Translations under genes and position numbers: made by a program
In this document: piece after piece, positions 34,694 to 43,354 of the stretch
Numbering within the stretch: position 1 is the stretch's first letter
Layout: the number at the start of each line of letters is the position of its first letter
Assembly (NCBI RefSeq): GCF_000503055.1
Contig: NZ_AYVY01000012.1
Coordinates: 1-64,000 of the forward strand
Direction: 5' to 3'
Origin: Mesorhizobium sp. LSHC420B00
GTDB taxonomy: Bacteria > Pseudomonadota > Alphaproteobacteria > Rhizobiales > Rhizobiaceae
DNA: 64,000 nt
Notes under the pieces: model-generated
The model's database searches: none
What the model was told of the DNA's origin: nothing
Seen by the model: the letters and a program-made list of their open reading frames with translations, nothing else

Positions 34694-36775
34694 ATGAACC
34701 TCGCCGCCCGTGATTCGTCCTTCCAGCCGGCCTATCTGGCAAAGCTCAACGCCGAGCAGCGGCTTGCCGTCGAACACGGCGACGGCAAGATCGCGGGGCC
34801 ATTGCTGGTGATTGCCGGCGCCGGCTCCGGCAAGACCAACACGCTGGCGCACCGGGTCGCGCATCTGATCGTTAGGGGTGCCGATCCGCGCCGCATCCTT
34901 TTGATGACATTTTCGCGCCGTGCCGCGGCGGAAATGGCCAAGCGGGTCGAGCGCATCGCCGGCGAGGTGCTGGGCCGCGATGCTTCCGTCATCACCGATG
35001 CGCTGAGCTGGGCCGGCACGTTCCACGGTATCGGCGCCAGGCTGCTGCGTGATTATGCGCTGGAGATCGGTCTCGATCCCGCCTTCACCATCCATGACCG
35101 CGAGGATTCCGCCGACCTGATGAACCTCGCCCGCCACGAGCTTGGGTTTTCGAAGACCGAAGCCCGCTTCCCGACCAAGGGCACCTGCCTTGCGATCTAT
35201 TCGCGTGCCGTCAATGCACAGGCGCCGCTCGGCGAGGTGCTGGGTTCGGTGTTCCCGTGGTGCGCCGGCTGGGCCGAACAGCTGAAACAATTATTCGCCA
35301 GATATGTCGAGGCCAAGCAGGCGCAGAACGTGCTCGATTACGACGATCTGCTGCTCTACTGGGCGCAGATGGCCGGCGAGCCGGAAATCGCCGCGCATCT
35401 GGGTGCACGTTTCGACCATGTGCTGGTCGATGAATACCAGGACACCAACCGGCTGCAGGCCTCGATCCTGACGGCCCTCAAGCCCGACGGATCGGGGCTG
35501 ACGGTGGTCGGCGACGACGCGCAGTCGATCTATTCGTTCCGCGCCGCGGAAGTGCGCAATATCCTGGATTTTCCCAAGCAGTTCGCGCAGCCGGCCGAGG
35601 TCGTCATGCTGGAGCGCAACTACCGCTCGACCGAGACGATCCTGGCGGCGGCCAATGCGGTGATCGGCGAAGCGTCGGAACGTTTCACCAAAAATCTCTG
35701 GTCGGAGCGCAAATCGGCGGAAAAGCCGAAGCTGGTGAGCGTGCGCGACGAGATCGAGCAGGCGAGCTATGTCTGCCAGGCGATACTCACCGAGCGCGAG
35801 GCCGGTACCGTTCTCAAAGCGCAGGCCGTGCTGTTTCGCGCCTCGCACCATAGCGGCCCGCTGGAGATCGAACTGACGCGCCGCAACATCCCCTTCGTCA
35901 AATTCGGCGGGCTGAAATTCCTCGATGCCGCCCACGTCAAGGACGTGCTGGCCGTGCTGCGCTTTGCCGAAAACCCGCGCGACCGCGTCGCCGGCTTTCG
36001 CGTGCTGCAACTTCTGCCCGGCATCGGCCCTTCGGCCGCCAATGCGATCGTCGAGACCATGGCGACGTCGCTCGACGAGACGATGGGGCTTGCGCGCTAC
36101 CGGCCGCCGCAGCGGGCCGCCGACGACTGGCCGGGCTTTGTCGCGCTCTATTGCGGCCTGCGCGCCGGCGCAAAGAAATGGCCGGCCGACATCGAGCAGG
36201 TCAGGCTCTGGTACGAGCCGCATCTGGAACGCATCCACGAGGATGCGACGACGCGCCGGGCCGATCTCCTGCAGCTCGAGCAGATCGCCTCCGGCTATGG
36301 ATCGCGCGAGCGCTTCCTCACCGAGCTGACGCTCGATCCGCCGGACGCGACCAGCGACGAAGCCGGACCTCCGCACCGCGACGAGGATTATCTGATCCTG
36401 TCGACCATCCATTCGGCCAAGGGCCAGGAGTGGAAGAACGTCTTCGTGCTCAACACCGTCGACGGCTGCATCCCGATCGACCTAGGGGTCGGCAGCAAGG
36501 AGGACGTCGACGAGGAGCGGCGGCTGCTCTACGTGGCCATGACGCGGGCCAAGGATAGCCTGCATTTGGTGATGCCGCAGCGTTTTTTCGTCCACGGCCA
36601 GGCGGCGCGCGGCGACCGCCATGTCTATGCCTCGCGCACGCGCTTCATCCCGCGCCCGATCCTTGGTGCCTTCGAGCAGGTGGCGTGGGCCAGCGTCCAG
36701 GCCAGGGACGATCCGCGCCGCCAGCCGCAGGTGCGCGTCGACCTCGGCGCCCGCATGCGCGGCATGTGGAAATAG
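34694..36775 (+). CDS. UvrD/PcrA-like superfamily 1 DNA helicase
   Basis: 693 residues. Q motif LNAEQRLAVEHGDG, Walker A VIAGAGSGKTNTL (about 40), motif Ia LLMTFSRRAAAEM, motif II VLVDEYQDTNRLQ (about 246), motif III VVGDDAQSIYSFRAA, motif IV LERNYRSTETIL, motif V LILSTIHSAKGQEWKNVFVL and motif VI EERRLLYVAMTRAKDSLHL. It is a 3'-5' helicase for repair or replication restart. It lacks the long C-terminal clamp-binding tail of UvrD proper, so it may be a distinct paralogue. Confidence 0.9.
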   Translation: MNLAARDSSFQPAYLAKLNAEQRLAVEHGDGKIAGPLLVIAGAGSGKTNTLAHRVAHLIVRGADPRRILLMTFSRRAAAEMAKRVERIAGEVLGRDASVITDALSWAGTFHGIGARLLRDYALEIGLDPAFTIHDREDSADLMNLARHELGFSKTEARFPTKGTCLAIYSRAVNAQAPLGEVLGSVFPWCAGWAEQLKQLFARYVEAKQAQNVLDYDDLLLYWAQMAGEPEIAAHLGARFDHVLVDEYQDTNRLQASILTALKPDGSGLTVVGDDAQSIYSFRAAEVRNILDFPKQFAQPAEVVMLERNYRSTETILAAANAVIGEASERFTKNLWSERKSAEKPKLVSVRDEIEQASYVCQAILTEREAGTVLKAQAVLFRASHHSGPLEIELTRRNIPFVKFGGLKFLDAAHVKDVLAVLRFAENPRDRVAGFRVLQLLPGIGPSAANAIVETMATSLDETMGLARYRPPQRAADDWPGFVALYCGLRAGAKKWPADIEQVRLWYEPHLERIHEDATTRRADLLQLEQIASGYGSRERFLTELTLDPPDATSDEAGPPHRDEDYLILSTIHSAKGQEWKNVFVLNTVDGCIPIDLGVGSKEDVDEERRLLYVAMTRAKDSLHLVMPQRFFVHGQAARGDRHVYASRTRFIPRPILGAFEQVAWASVQARDDPRRQPQVRVDLGARMRGMWK

Positions 36776-36923
36776 GCACCCGCCTCGGCGCGCTGCTCAC
36801 CCGGGCGAGCGAAAAAAACAAATCACGGCAACATGGAACCTCGCGCCGTGATCCGCGTTTCTGCCCGACCCCCAGACCGGAGAACGGCGTCCGCCGTGAC
36901 CTCCGCCCATTCGAGAGGCCAGA

Positions 36924-37226
36924 ATGCACGACAGGACGTTTTCCACACCGGTCGCCCTAACCGTTGGCGCCGGCTACAAGCGGACGATCGCTTCGTTCTC
37001 CGAGATGCACGAGTTCCTGACCGAGTTCCCGCCTTCGCGCCGGCGGCTGAGCTATGGCGCCGCGGTAAAGGCCTGCGAGGCGGCACGCGCCGGCGAGATC
37101 TCGGCCGAAGCGGCACGCGACGCCCTGATCACCTTCGCCGTGACGGCCGGCATCCTCTGGCCGGCCGCCCAGCCGGCAGTCTCGGTCAAGCCGGTCGTCC
37201 GGGGCCTCGGCGGCTACGCCGCCTGA
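36924..37226 (+). CDS. DUF982 protein
   Basis: 100 residues. ALTVGAGYKRTIASFSEMHE, then LTEFPPSRRRLSYGAAVKAC with EAARAGEISAEAARDALITF: the DUF982 pattern (a loop then A-x3-C-x2-A). The family is largely confined to rhizobia and relatives, often in many copies per genome, with no known function. It stands alone after the helicase gene. Confidence 0.75.
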   Translation: MHDRTFSTPVALTVGAGYKRTIASFSEMHEFLTEFPPSRRRLSYGAAVKACEAARAGEISAEAARDALITFAVTAGILWPAAQPAVSVKPVVRGLGGYAA

Positions 37227-37295
37227 CGCAACCTCTTCGTCATCATGGCCGGCCGGAGATGCGGTCCGTTGTCGGTGGTTTTAGGTCGGCAGATC

Positions 37296-37466
37296 CTAAA
37301 TCAGCTGCCTTCTGATGCTCATCCGGGTCACCGCAGTCACAAGAATGGCGCCGATCATGAAATAGATGGTCGCGACAATGTCGCCCTGGTGGAAATAATA
37401 ACCGGAGTTGAGAAGCGCCAGGACCACGGCGAAGAACGCCACAAGGCGCAAGGGTTCATTGGGCAT
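37296..37466 (-). CDS. 56-residue two-helix membrane protein
   Basis: MPNEPLRLVAFFAVVLALLN and a second segment DIVATIYFMIGAILVTAVTR make a hairpin membrane protein with a basic tail (RMSIRRQLI). ATG at 37466 gives a sensible start; the longer frame to 37583 has no support. No family recognised. It follows dinB on the same strand. Confidence 0.5.
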   Translation of the reverse strand: MPNEPLRLVAFFAVVLALLNSGYYFHQGDIVATIYFMIGAILVTAVTRMSIRRQLI

Positions 37467-37605
37467 GCGTGCCAATTCTCGCTGTTGCTGCTGAATGCTG
37501 CTGAAGCGGCCGCCCTCACGACCGTGCGCTCCATAAAATGTTTTGGCGCGTTTTGCAATCTCGGCAGATCGTCCCCTATCCACCGCTTCCCCAGCCGCCC
37601 CAGGT

Positions 37606-38118
37606 TCAGGCGAATGCCCTGCCCTCCTCGCTGCGCTGGAACATCGTCAGGTCCAGTCCGAGGCTCGGCTTGCCCAGAATGGTCAGGATCGCATGCGCCT
37701 GGCCGCGGTGGTGGGTCTGGTGGTTGAAGAAGTGGTCGAGCGCCGGCGCCAGCCGCTGCGAGACGGTGCGCATATCCGAGACGGTCATGTAGGAGAAGCG
37801 GCCCGACAGCGCCTTGTCGCTCAGGCCGTCGACCCAGTCGATGATCCGTTTGTCCTCGGCCTCGCGCGCCAGCCGCAAGCCGGGCAAGGCGCGATGCAGG
37901 ATCGTGTCGAGCCTTGCCGGCGCGTCGCCCTCGCCGGTGAAGCGTTTCATCCAGATACGGTCGGCTGCCAGGAGGTGGTTGAGCGTTCCCATCATCGATG
38001 CGAAGAAGACGCCGATATTGCGGTCGAACTCTTCCTCGTCGAGATCGGCGGCGGCATCGTAGATGCGGCCATTGGCCCATTGATTGTAGGCCGCAAACAT
38101 CCTGAAATGCTGTTTCAT
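37606..38118 (-). CDS. DinB family protein (putative metal-dependent thiol S-transferase fold)
   Basis: 170 residues, four-helix bundle. The metal-ligand histidines are expected in TLNHLLAADRIWMKRF (about 47) and in FNHQTHHRGQAHAIL (about 133-140), the classic DinB pair. The opening HFRMFAAYNQWANGRIYDAA is typical. Members act as mycothiol/bacillithiol-type transferases or are uncharacterised. ATG at 38118 was chosen by family start. Divergent from the GST gene. Confidence 0.85.
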   Translation of the reverse strand: MKQHFRMFAAYNQWANGRIYDAAADLDEEEFDRNIGVFFASMMGTLNHLLAADRIWMKRFTGEGDAPARLDTILHRALPGLRLAREAEDKRIIDWVDGLSDKALSGRFSYMTVSDMRTVSQRLAPALDHFFNHQTHHRGQAHAILTILGKPSLGLDLTMFQRSEEGRAFA

Positions 38119-38195
38119 TCTTCTCTCGACCTGCGAGACCCTGTTTCGCGTGGGTCTGTTTCGGGCATAGTTAGACTGCAAGGACGCTGCCGCCA

Positions 38196-38906
38196 ATGAC
38201 CATTCTGCTCTACGACCTTGTCGGACGCGACGCCGCCCGCCCATTCAGCCCACATTGCTGGAAGGCGGCGATTGCGCTGGCCCACAAAGGGCTCGACATC
38301 ACCAGCGTGCCGACCCGTTTTCTCGAAGTGCCGAAGGTGGAAGGCGGCGTCTCGAAGCTCGTTCCGGTGATCCGCGACGGCGAGACGGTGGTCGCCGATT
38401 CCTTCGCTATCGCGCTCTATCTCGAGGAGGCCTATCCCGAGCGGCCGACATTGTTTTCCGGCGACGGCGGCAAGGCGACGGCGCGCTTCATCGAACGCTG
38501 GTCGCAGCTGACCATCCATCCCTACGTCACCACCGCTGCGATATTGGACCTGCACGCCATGCAGGACGAGGCGAACGCCGCCTATTTCCGGCAGAACCGC
38601 GAGCAGCGCTTCGGCAAGCGCCTGGAGGCGGTATACACCACCCGCGACGCTGGGCTCGCCAGCTTCCGGGCCTCGCTGGAGCCGCTCCGCTCGATGCTTG
38701 GCTATCAGCCCTTCATCGGCGGCCCGTCGCCGCTATTTGCCGACTACATCGTTTTCGGCGCGCTGCAATGGGCGCGCATCGCCACGCCCTACCGGCTGCT
38801 CGACGATAGCGACGTCGTGGCGCAATGGTTCGAACGATGCCTCGATCTGCATGGCGGCCTCGGCCGCACCGTCGCGCCGGCGGCGCTCGCCTCGCTTGAG
38901 AGTTGA
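38196..38906 (+). CDS. Glutathione S-transferase family protein
   Basis: 236 residues. An N-terminal thioredoxin-like domain with RPFSPHCWKAAIALAHKGLD and the cis-Pro region KLVPVIRDGETVVADSFAIA, then an all-helical C-terminal domain. The SPHCWK site and length recall beta-etherase-like GSTs of alphaproteobacteria. Substrate unknown. It is divergent from the DinB gene over 77 bp. Confidence 0.85.
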   Translation: MTILLYDLVGRDAARPFSPHCWKAAIALAHKGLDITSVPTRFLEVPKVEGGVSKLVPVIRDGETVVADSFAIALYLEEAYPERPTLFSGDGGKATARFIERWSQLTIHPYVTTAAILDLHAMQDEANAAYFRQNREQRFGKRLEAVYTTRDAGLASFRASLEPLRSMLGYQPFIGGPSPLFADYIVFGALQWARIATPYRLLDDSDVVAQWFERCLDLHGGLGRTVAPAALASLES

Positions 38907-38971
38907 AATCGGCAGTTTTACAGCGGCGCCACATTTTGTTCTTGCTTTGTGCCGGCAGCTATGCTACTAAT

Positions 38972-39030
38972 CTGGGTATGGTGCTAATTGGCTCCAACGA
39001 CCCGCCCGGCTTGCCGAGGCGGGTTTTGTT
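38972..39030 (+). ncRNA. Candidate small RNA of about 58 nt ending in an intrinsic terminator
   Basis: TTGTTC (38936-38941), 18 bases, TATGCT (38960-38965) resembles a housekeeping promoter; transcription would start near 38972 and stop at the hairpin CCCGCC...GGCGGG followed by TTTTG (39001-39028). No open frame fits between. It may equally be only the terminator of the GST gene. Confidence 0.3.
39001..39028 (+). terminator. Rho-independent terminator after the GST gene or small RNA
   Basis: CCCGCC at 39001-39006 pairs with GGCGGG at 39018-39023 and is followed by TTTTGTTTG. The loop CGGCTTGCCGA can itself pair (CGGC/GCCG). Confidence 0.7.
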
Positions 39031-39081
39031 TGCCGATCAAGGTCCAACGGCGCAGATGGCGGCAATGTCGCCGGGCCTCGG

Positions 39082-39189
39082 CTAAAGCGCGTCGCGTTCG
39101 ACCGGCCTCATGCGATGCGCTTTAGGTTCTTGTTTTGATGCATGTCGTTAGCGCAAAACCGCTGCACACTTTTGCGCGACATGCATTAG
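39082..39189 (+). repeat. Two-hairpin intergenic repeat, copy 2
   Basis: 108 bp, forward orientation, closest to copy 3 (51817-51923). First module CTAAAGCGCGTCGCGTTCGA...GCGATGCGCTTTAG, spacer GTTCTTGTTTTG, second module ATGCATGTCG...GCGCGACATGCATTAG. It lies between the GST gene and bluB. The hairpins would form in RNA or single-stranded DNA. Confidence 0.8.
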
Positions 39190-39321
39190 AATTGCCGCCC
39201 CGGCGAAATGCGACAATGCGGGTAGACGACGTGTCGCTCGAAGCGCCTCATCACTGCCCGGATCGAAGCAAACAAGATGAAAGTCCGGCGAACCGGACAA
39301 TCACAACAGAGGCAGCGCGCC

Positions 39322-39957
39322 ATGACCGCAAGCCCAGAGTTCCCGGCCGACTTTCGCGCCGGGCTCGCCAATCTTTTCCTGTGGCGACGCGACGTCAGGC
39401 GGTTCAAGCCGACGCTGCTCCCCGAAGGGGCGCTGGAGCGGCTGCTCGAGCTTGCCAGCGCCGCGCCGTCTGTCGGGCTGAGCCAGCCCTGGCGCTTCGT
39501 TATCGTCGAGAGCGAAGCATGCCGCGCCGCCGTTAGGGCATGCTTCGAGCGCTGCAACGCGGAGGCACTCGCAAATTTTTGCGGTGAACGCGCCGCGCTC
39601 TATGGGCGCCTGAAGCTTGCCGGCCTGAATGAGGCGCCCTGCCAGCTTGCGGTTTTCGCCGACCGCACAACCGAGCAAGGGCATGGGCTCGGCCGCCTGA
39701 CCATGCCAGCCACCATAGACTATTCCGCTGTCATGGCGGTTCACACGATGTGGCTGGCGGCGCGCGCCGAAGGAATAGGCATGGGCTGGGTCTCGATCCT
39801 CGATCCGGCCGAGATGGTGACGATCCTGGACGCACCGCCGGAGTGGACGCTGATCGGCTATTTCTGCGTCGGCTATCCAAGCGAGGAACACAGCGTGCCG
39901 GAACTGGAACGGCAAGGCTGGGAAGTCCGGCGCGCTTCGATCGTGATAAAACGGTAG
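39322..39957 (+). CDS. bluB: 5,6-dimethylbenzimidazole synthase
   Basis: 211 residues of the nitroreductase fold. FLWRRDVRRFKP, ASAAPSVGLSQPWRFVIVES, the middle TIDYSAVMAVHTMWLAARAE and GMGWVSILDP are BluB signatures; the enzyme breaks down reduced FMN with oxygen to make the lower ligand of cobalamin. ATG at 39322 was chosen by family start. I saw no cobalamin riboswitch upstream; the intergenic DNA holds the two-hairpin repeat instead. Confidence 0.9.
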   Translation: MTASPEFPADFRAGLANLFLWRRDVRRFKPTLLPEGALERLLELASAAPSVGLSQPWRFVIVESEACRAAVRACFERCNAEALANFCGERAALYGRLKLAGLNEAPCQLAVFADRTTEQGHGLGRLTMPATIDYSAVMAVHTMWLAARAEGIGMGWVSILDPAEMVTILDAPPEWTLIGYFCVGYPSEEHSVPELERQGWEVRRASIVIKR

Positions 39958-39970
39958 TGCAACGGCCCGC

Positions 39971-40061
39971 TGCCATTCTCGTTGCAGGAAAGCCATTCTC
40001 TTTGCAGGGAAGCCATTCTCTTTGCAGGGGAGAATGACTCCTCCCCTGCAGGGCAGAATGG
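39971..40061 (+). repeat. Three tandem 20 bp repeats ending in a long interrupted hairpin
   Basis: Units at 39971-39990, 39991-40010 and 40011-40030 share AGCCATTCTCTTTGCAGGGA with few changes. The last unit pairs with the following DNA: CCATTCT (40013) with AGAATGG (40055), and TGCAGGGGAG (40023) with CTCCCCTGCA (40041), loop of 8. It follows bluB. No spacers, so not CRISPR. Confidence 0.85.
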
Positions 40062-40153
40062 ATGTCATGGAGGTTTCGCCGATCGTCAGCATCGCCGACG
40101 AGAGACCAAGGCAAAGCCAGTCGTGACGGCCTTGACCTGAGGAAGGGCATAGA

Positions 40154-40450
40154 ATGTTTCGCTGCGAGGTGCAGGCCGAGATCTGGGTCTATCCGGGAAA
40201 GGGCGGCTGGCATTTCGTGACGCTGCCGCTGGAACCTGGAGCCTGGATCAAGACGGCGATGGTGGGGATGGCAAGGCCCTGGGGCTCGCTTGGCGTGGAA
40301 GCCGTCATCGGCCAGACCAGATGGCGGACATCGCTGTTTCCCGACAAGAAATCCGGCAGCCTGCTCTTGCCGATCAAGACGGCGGTGCGGGTCCGCGAAG
40401 GCCTTAGGGCTGGCGACACGGCCAACCTGACGATCGAGATAGAGCTATGA
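40154..40450 (+). CDS. DUF1905 protein
   Basis: 98 residues. [20 protein letters not shown], then [20 protein letters not shown] and [19 protein letters not shown]: the DUF1905 beta-barrel pattern, including the lysine before the conserved AVR. The family often occurs alone or fused to YdeI-type domains; function unknown. It precedes ndk by 118 bp on the same strand. Confidence 0.75.
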   Translation: MFRCEVQAEIWVYPGKGGWHFVTLPLEPGAWIKTAMVGMARPWGSLGVEAVIGQTRWRTSLFPDKKSGSLLLPIKTAVRVREGLRAGDTANLTIEIEL

Positions 40451-40568
40451 CACATTGGGTCTGGCTGACGGCGACGCGCTGTGCGCCCACCTCCCCTTGG
40501 CAAGCCGGCGGGCGGCTTGTATAGAGCCCGCCACCCTCAATTCCACTCTCCATCACAAGGACGATCCC

Positions 40569-40991
40569 ATGGCGCTCGAACGCACCTTTTCCATGATCAA
40601 GCCGGACGCGACCCGCCGCAATCTCACCGGCGCCATTACCAAGATACTGGAAGATGCCGGTCTGCGCGTGGTCGCTTCGCGCCGGGTGTGGATGAGCCGC
40701 CGCGAGGCGGAAGGTTTCTATGCCGTCCACAAGGAGCGTCCGTTCTTCGGCGAGCTGGTCGAGTCGATGTCGTCGGGCCCGACCATCGTGCAGGTGCTGG
40801 AAGGCGAGAATGCCATCGCCAAGAACCGCGAAGTGATGGGCGCCACCAATCCGGCGAGCGCCGCCGAAGGCACCATCCGCAAGCTGCATGCGCTGTCGAT
40901 CGGCGAGAATTCCGTGCATGGTTCCGATGCGCCGGAAACCGCCGCGCAGGAGATCAAATACTGGTTCTCGGACACCGAAATCGTCGGCTGA
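40569..40991 (+). CDS. ndk: Nucleoside diphosphate kinase
   Basis: 140 residues, standard length. [15 protein letters not shown], the strand [36 protein letters not shown] and the active-site His in [16 protein letters not shown]. It balances nucleoside triphosphate pools by phospho-His transfer. A strong terminator follows 22 bp later. Confidence 0.97.
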   Translation: MALERTFSMIKPDATRRNLTGAITKILEDAGLRVVASRRVWMSRREAEGFYAVHKERPFFGELVESMSSGPTIVQVLEGENAIAKNREVMGATNPASAAEGTIRKLHALSIGENSVHGSDAPETAAQEIKYWFSDTEIVG

Positions 40992-41012
40992 GCCGGCATC
41001 CTAAACCCCATC

Positions 41013-41041
41013 AAAAAGGCCGGCGCAACGCCGGCCTTTTT
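41013..41041 (+). terminator. Rho-independent terminator after ndk
   Basis: AAAAAGGCCGGCG (41013-41025), CAA loop, CGCCGGCCTTTTT (41029-41041): 13 bp perfect stem with T run, works in both directions. Confidence 0.92.
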
Positions 41042-41144
41042 CGTTAGCAGACATTTTCAGCTTCAGGCTCCTCGACGGGTCATGGGTGCGTTAAGCTCGA
41101 GGGCACGGATCAAACGCGGTCGCGACAACGGAGCCGACCAGGCC

Positions 41145-41753
41145 ATGACCAGCACCATTCCCGGCTTGTTTCAGGGCACCGAGATGCCGACCGGCGGCTG
41201 GTGGGAGGCGTTGTGGCCCGACCCTGCCGGGGTGTTGACGGCGGTGGGAATGAAGCCCGGCATGGATGTGGTCGATCTCTGCTGCGGCGACGGCTGGTTC
41301 ACGCTGCCAATGGCCAGGGTCGTTCGTCAGGTCATCGCCATCGACATCGATGCCGATCTGCTCGAAGTCGCCCGGCGGCGGCTGGCCGACGGAGGCGCGA
41401 GCAATTGCGAGTTTGTGGCGGGCGACGCCTATGAGCTTGCCGGGCTGGTGCCCCGGCCCGTCGACTTCGTCTTCATGGCCAACGCTTTCCATGGCGTTCC
41501 GGACCGGCCGCGCCTTGCCCGCGCCGTGCGGGCGACGCTTGGCAGGGCCGGTCGTTTTGCCATCGTCAACTGGCACCAGAAGCCGCGCGAGCAGACCACG
41601 GTTCTGGGCGAGCCGCGCGGACCGAAGACCGAGCTGAGGCTGTCACCCGAACAGACCACCGCGGCTGTGGAAGCAAGCGGGTTCAAGCTCGCCGAGCTGG
41701 TTGATGTGCCGCCCTATCACTATGGCGCGGTATTCAAACTCGCGACAAATTGA
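41145..41753 (+). CDS. Class I SAM-dependent methyltransferase
   Basis: 202 residues. Motif I VVDLCCGDGWFTLPMA, IDIDADLLEVARRRLADGGA as motif II, FVAGDAYELAG, FVFMANAFHGVPDRPRLARA and IVNWHQKPREQTTVLG. The DLCCGDG variant and the C-terminal PYHYGAVFKL are seen in a family of uncharacterised proteobacterial methyltransferases. ATG at 41145 chosen over 41082 by start of homology. Confidence 0.85.
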   Translation: MTSTIPGLFQGTEMPTGGWWEALWPDPAGVLTAVGMKPGMDVVDLCCGDGWFTLPMARVVRQVIAIDIDADLLEVARRRLADGGASNCEFVAGDAYELAGLVPRPVDFVFMANAFHGVPDRPRLARAVRATLGRAGRFAIVNWHQKPREQTTVLGEPRGPKTELRLSPEQTTAAVEASGFKLAELVDVPPYHYGAVFKLATN

Positions 41754-41824
41754 GAATGCCTGGTGTATGCGGTCGTCGCCCGATAGATCTCGCCCGCCGC
41801 CCCCTAGCGGCGGGTTCTGCCAGT

Positions 41825-42094
41825 CTATTTCGCCTGGCGTTCCTTCACGTTCGCATGTTCGTTCGCCGCTTCCGTGTCGGTGGCCGGCGTCTGTGTATCG
41901 TGACCGGTGAACGGGCTGCCCTGCCCGGGCGCGAGATCGCCGCTATGACCAGCCTTGTTGGTCTGGAAAGGCTGGCTGTCAGGACTGAGACCATGTTGAA
42001 GGGCATCGAACAGATGGTCGTCCGCCTTGGCAAGGCCGGTGAAGGCAAGGAGCGATGCACCGGTGGCGGCAAGGATAAGCGCGTGCGTTTTCAT
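41825..42094 (-). CDS. Small exported protein of unknown function
   Basis: 89 residues. Signal peptide MKTHALILAATGASLLAFTG with cleavage near LAKA-DD, then a hydrophilic mature part rich in His, Gln, Thr (DSQPFQTNKAGHSGDLAPGQ). ATG 42094; the upstream frame to 42187 is not needed. No family recognised. Confidence 0.55.
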   Translation of the reverse strand: MKTHALILAATGASLLAFTGLAKADDHLFDALQHGLSPDSQPFQTNKAGHSGDLAPGQGSPFTGHDTQTPATDTEAANEHANVKERQAK

Positions 42095-42259
42095 GTCTGG
42101 ACTCCTTTGAGTTAAGGCCAGAACGGGCCGCAGCCATTCTGGCGGCATCAACGAAGGGACAAACATCCCTTTTGCCTTACCCGCCATCGTATGAGGACGT
42201 AACGCGCGCTCTGTCCGGTTTATTCCGGCTGAAACACAACGTGATCGACATGCGGCCGA

Positions 42260-42394
42260 TCAGGCGACCGAATAGCCGCCATCGGCGAGCAGGCCGTGGC
42301 CGGAGACGAACGAGGCGTCATCGGAAGCAAGGAAGGCCACGACCGTCGCTATCTCTTCCGGCGAGCCAGCCTTTGATGCGCCGCTTCGGCCTGA
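42260..42394 (-). pseudogene. C-terminal fragment of a short-chain dehydrogenase
   Basis: The last ~36 codons read SPEEIATVVAFLASDDASFV followed by SGHGLLADGGYSVA and TGA, the canonical end of an SDR enzyme. Upstream codons do not match; the cofactor-binding and catalytic parts are missing. A decayed remnant. Confidence 0.75.
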
Positions 42395-42500
42395 CGTCTG
42401 CGCCGCCACCACAGGTGTGATCGTTTCGGAACGGTCCAAGGCCTGTTGAGAATCAGGGCAGGCCGAGCCGGTGCAGGCCTCACCTGAATATCGACAAGTC

Positions 42501-43268
42501 TCAACTCGCAGCATTGAACCGCAGGATGACGCGGTCATCCTTGTCGGCGATGATGAGCTTGCCGGCGTCGATATGGTACGACGCTGCCTTGGCTAGCGCC
42601 TCGAACAGCGCCTTTTCCTCGGCCATGACCTGAGGCGCGCAGGCCTTGAAGGTCGAGCCGATGTCGCTGATGGCGATCGTCGAGCCGTCTACCCTGGCGG
42701 TGGCGAAGTAGACGTTGCAAGGGCCGCTGCCGCCGGCCTTGCCGGCTTCGCTGATCCGGAATGTCGCCCGCGGCTCGGCAATCACGCCGATGCCATCGAT
42801 ATATTCGACCAGCCAGCTTTGGCCGAACACGGAGGCTGCCGCCGGCTCATCGCTCGGCGCCGCCATTTTCAGCGTGATGGTCTGTAGCGCGTCGCTGAGC
42901 GGATCGACCTGGTGGCGCGTGTCGGTGACGAACAGCAGCCGGTCGTCGACAGTGATGCGCGCCTGCAGAGCGTAGGTCATATCAGGCCGGATCACCTGCG
43001 GATCGAAGCTGATCTCGAACTTGATCGGCACCTGGCCGGCCGGCACCACCTTGCGCTCACCGATGATTGCGGCCGGCGCATCGGCCAGCGACACGTCGGC
43101 AAGCTGCACGGAAAGCACGGCATTGGGCGGCAGCGCGATGCGCTCGCGATACATCACCTCGCCCTTGAGGGACCTTTCGGCAGCCACGGAACGATCCGGA
43201 ACGGCAAGTATGCCGACGGCTAGCGGCACCAGTCCGAAGATGAAGAACTCGGCGATCCTGTCCAGCAT
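42501..43268 (-). CDS. Exported protein with YbaY-like and META (HslJ-like) domains
   Basis: 255 residues. After a signal helix, residues about 34-130 match the YbaY family (LKGEVMYRERIALPPNAVLS, QLADVSLADAPA), and about 145-250 the META domain (WLVEYIDGIGVIAEPRATFR, GGSGPCNVYFATARVDGSTI, ISDIGSTFKACAPQVMAEEK). These domains occur in outer-membrane or periplasmic proteins linked to motility or heat-shock responses. It probably acts in the periplasm. Confidence 0.8.
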   Translation of the reverse strand: MLDRIAEFFIFGLVPLAVGILAVPDRSVAAERSLKGEVMYRERIALPPNAVLSVQLADVSLADAPAAIIGERKVVPAGQVPIKFEISFDPQVIRPDMTYALQARITVDDRLLFVTDTRHQVDPLSDALQTITLKMAAPSDEPAAASVFGQSWLVEYIDGIGVIAEPRATFRISEAGKAGGSGPCNVYFATARVDGSTIAISDIGSTFKACAPQVMAEEKALFEALAKAASYHIDAGKLIIADKDDRVILRFNAAS

Positions 43269-43354
43269 GATCCTGCTCCCCTTCCGGCAAAGGGTTTCGC
43301 AGGATTGCGGTCAATGAATGGCCGGCGGCGTATGGGCATGGCTGTCCCAGGGAT

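Noticed and set aside
39190-39321. Possible cobalamin riboswitch before bluB
   Set aside because: The conserved B12-box and core elements were not found in this stretch.
39971-40061. Possible CRISPR array
   Set aside because: The 20 bp units are directly adjacent with no spacers and no cas genes are present.
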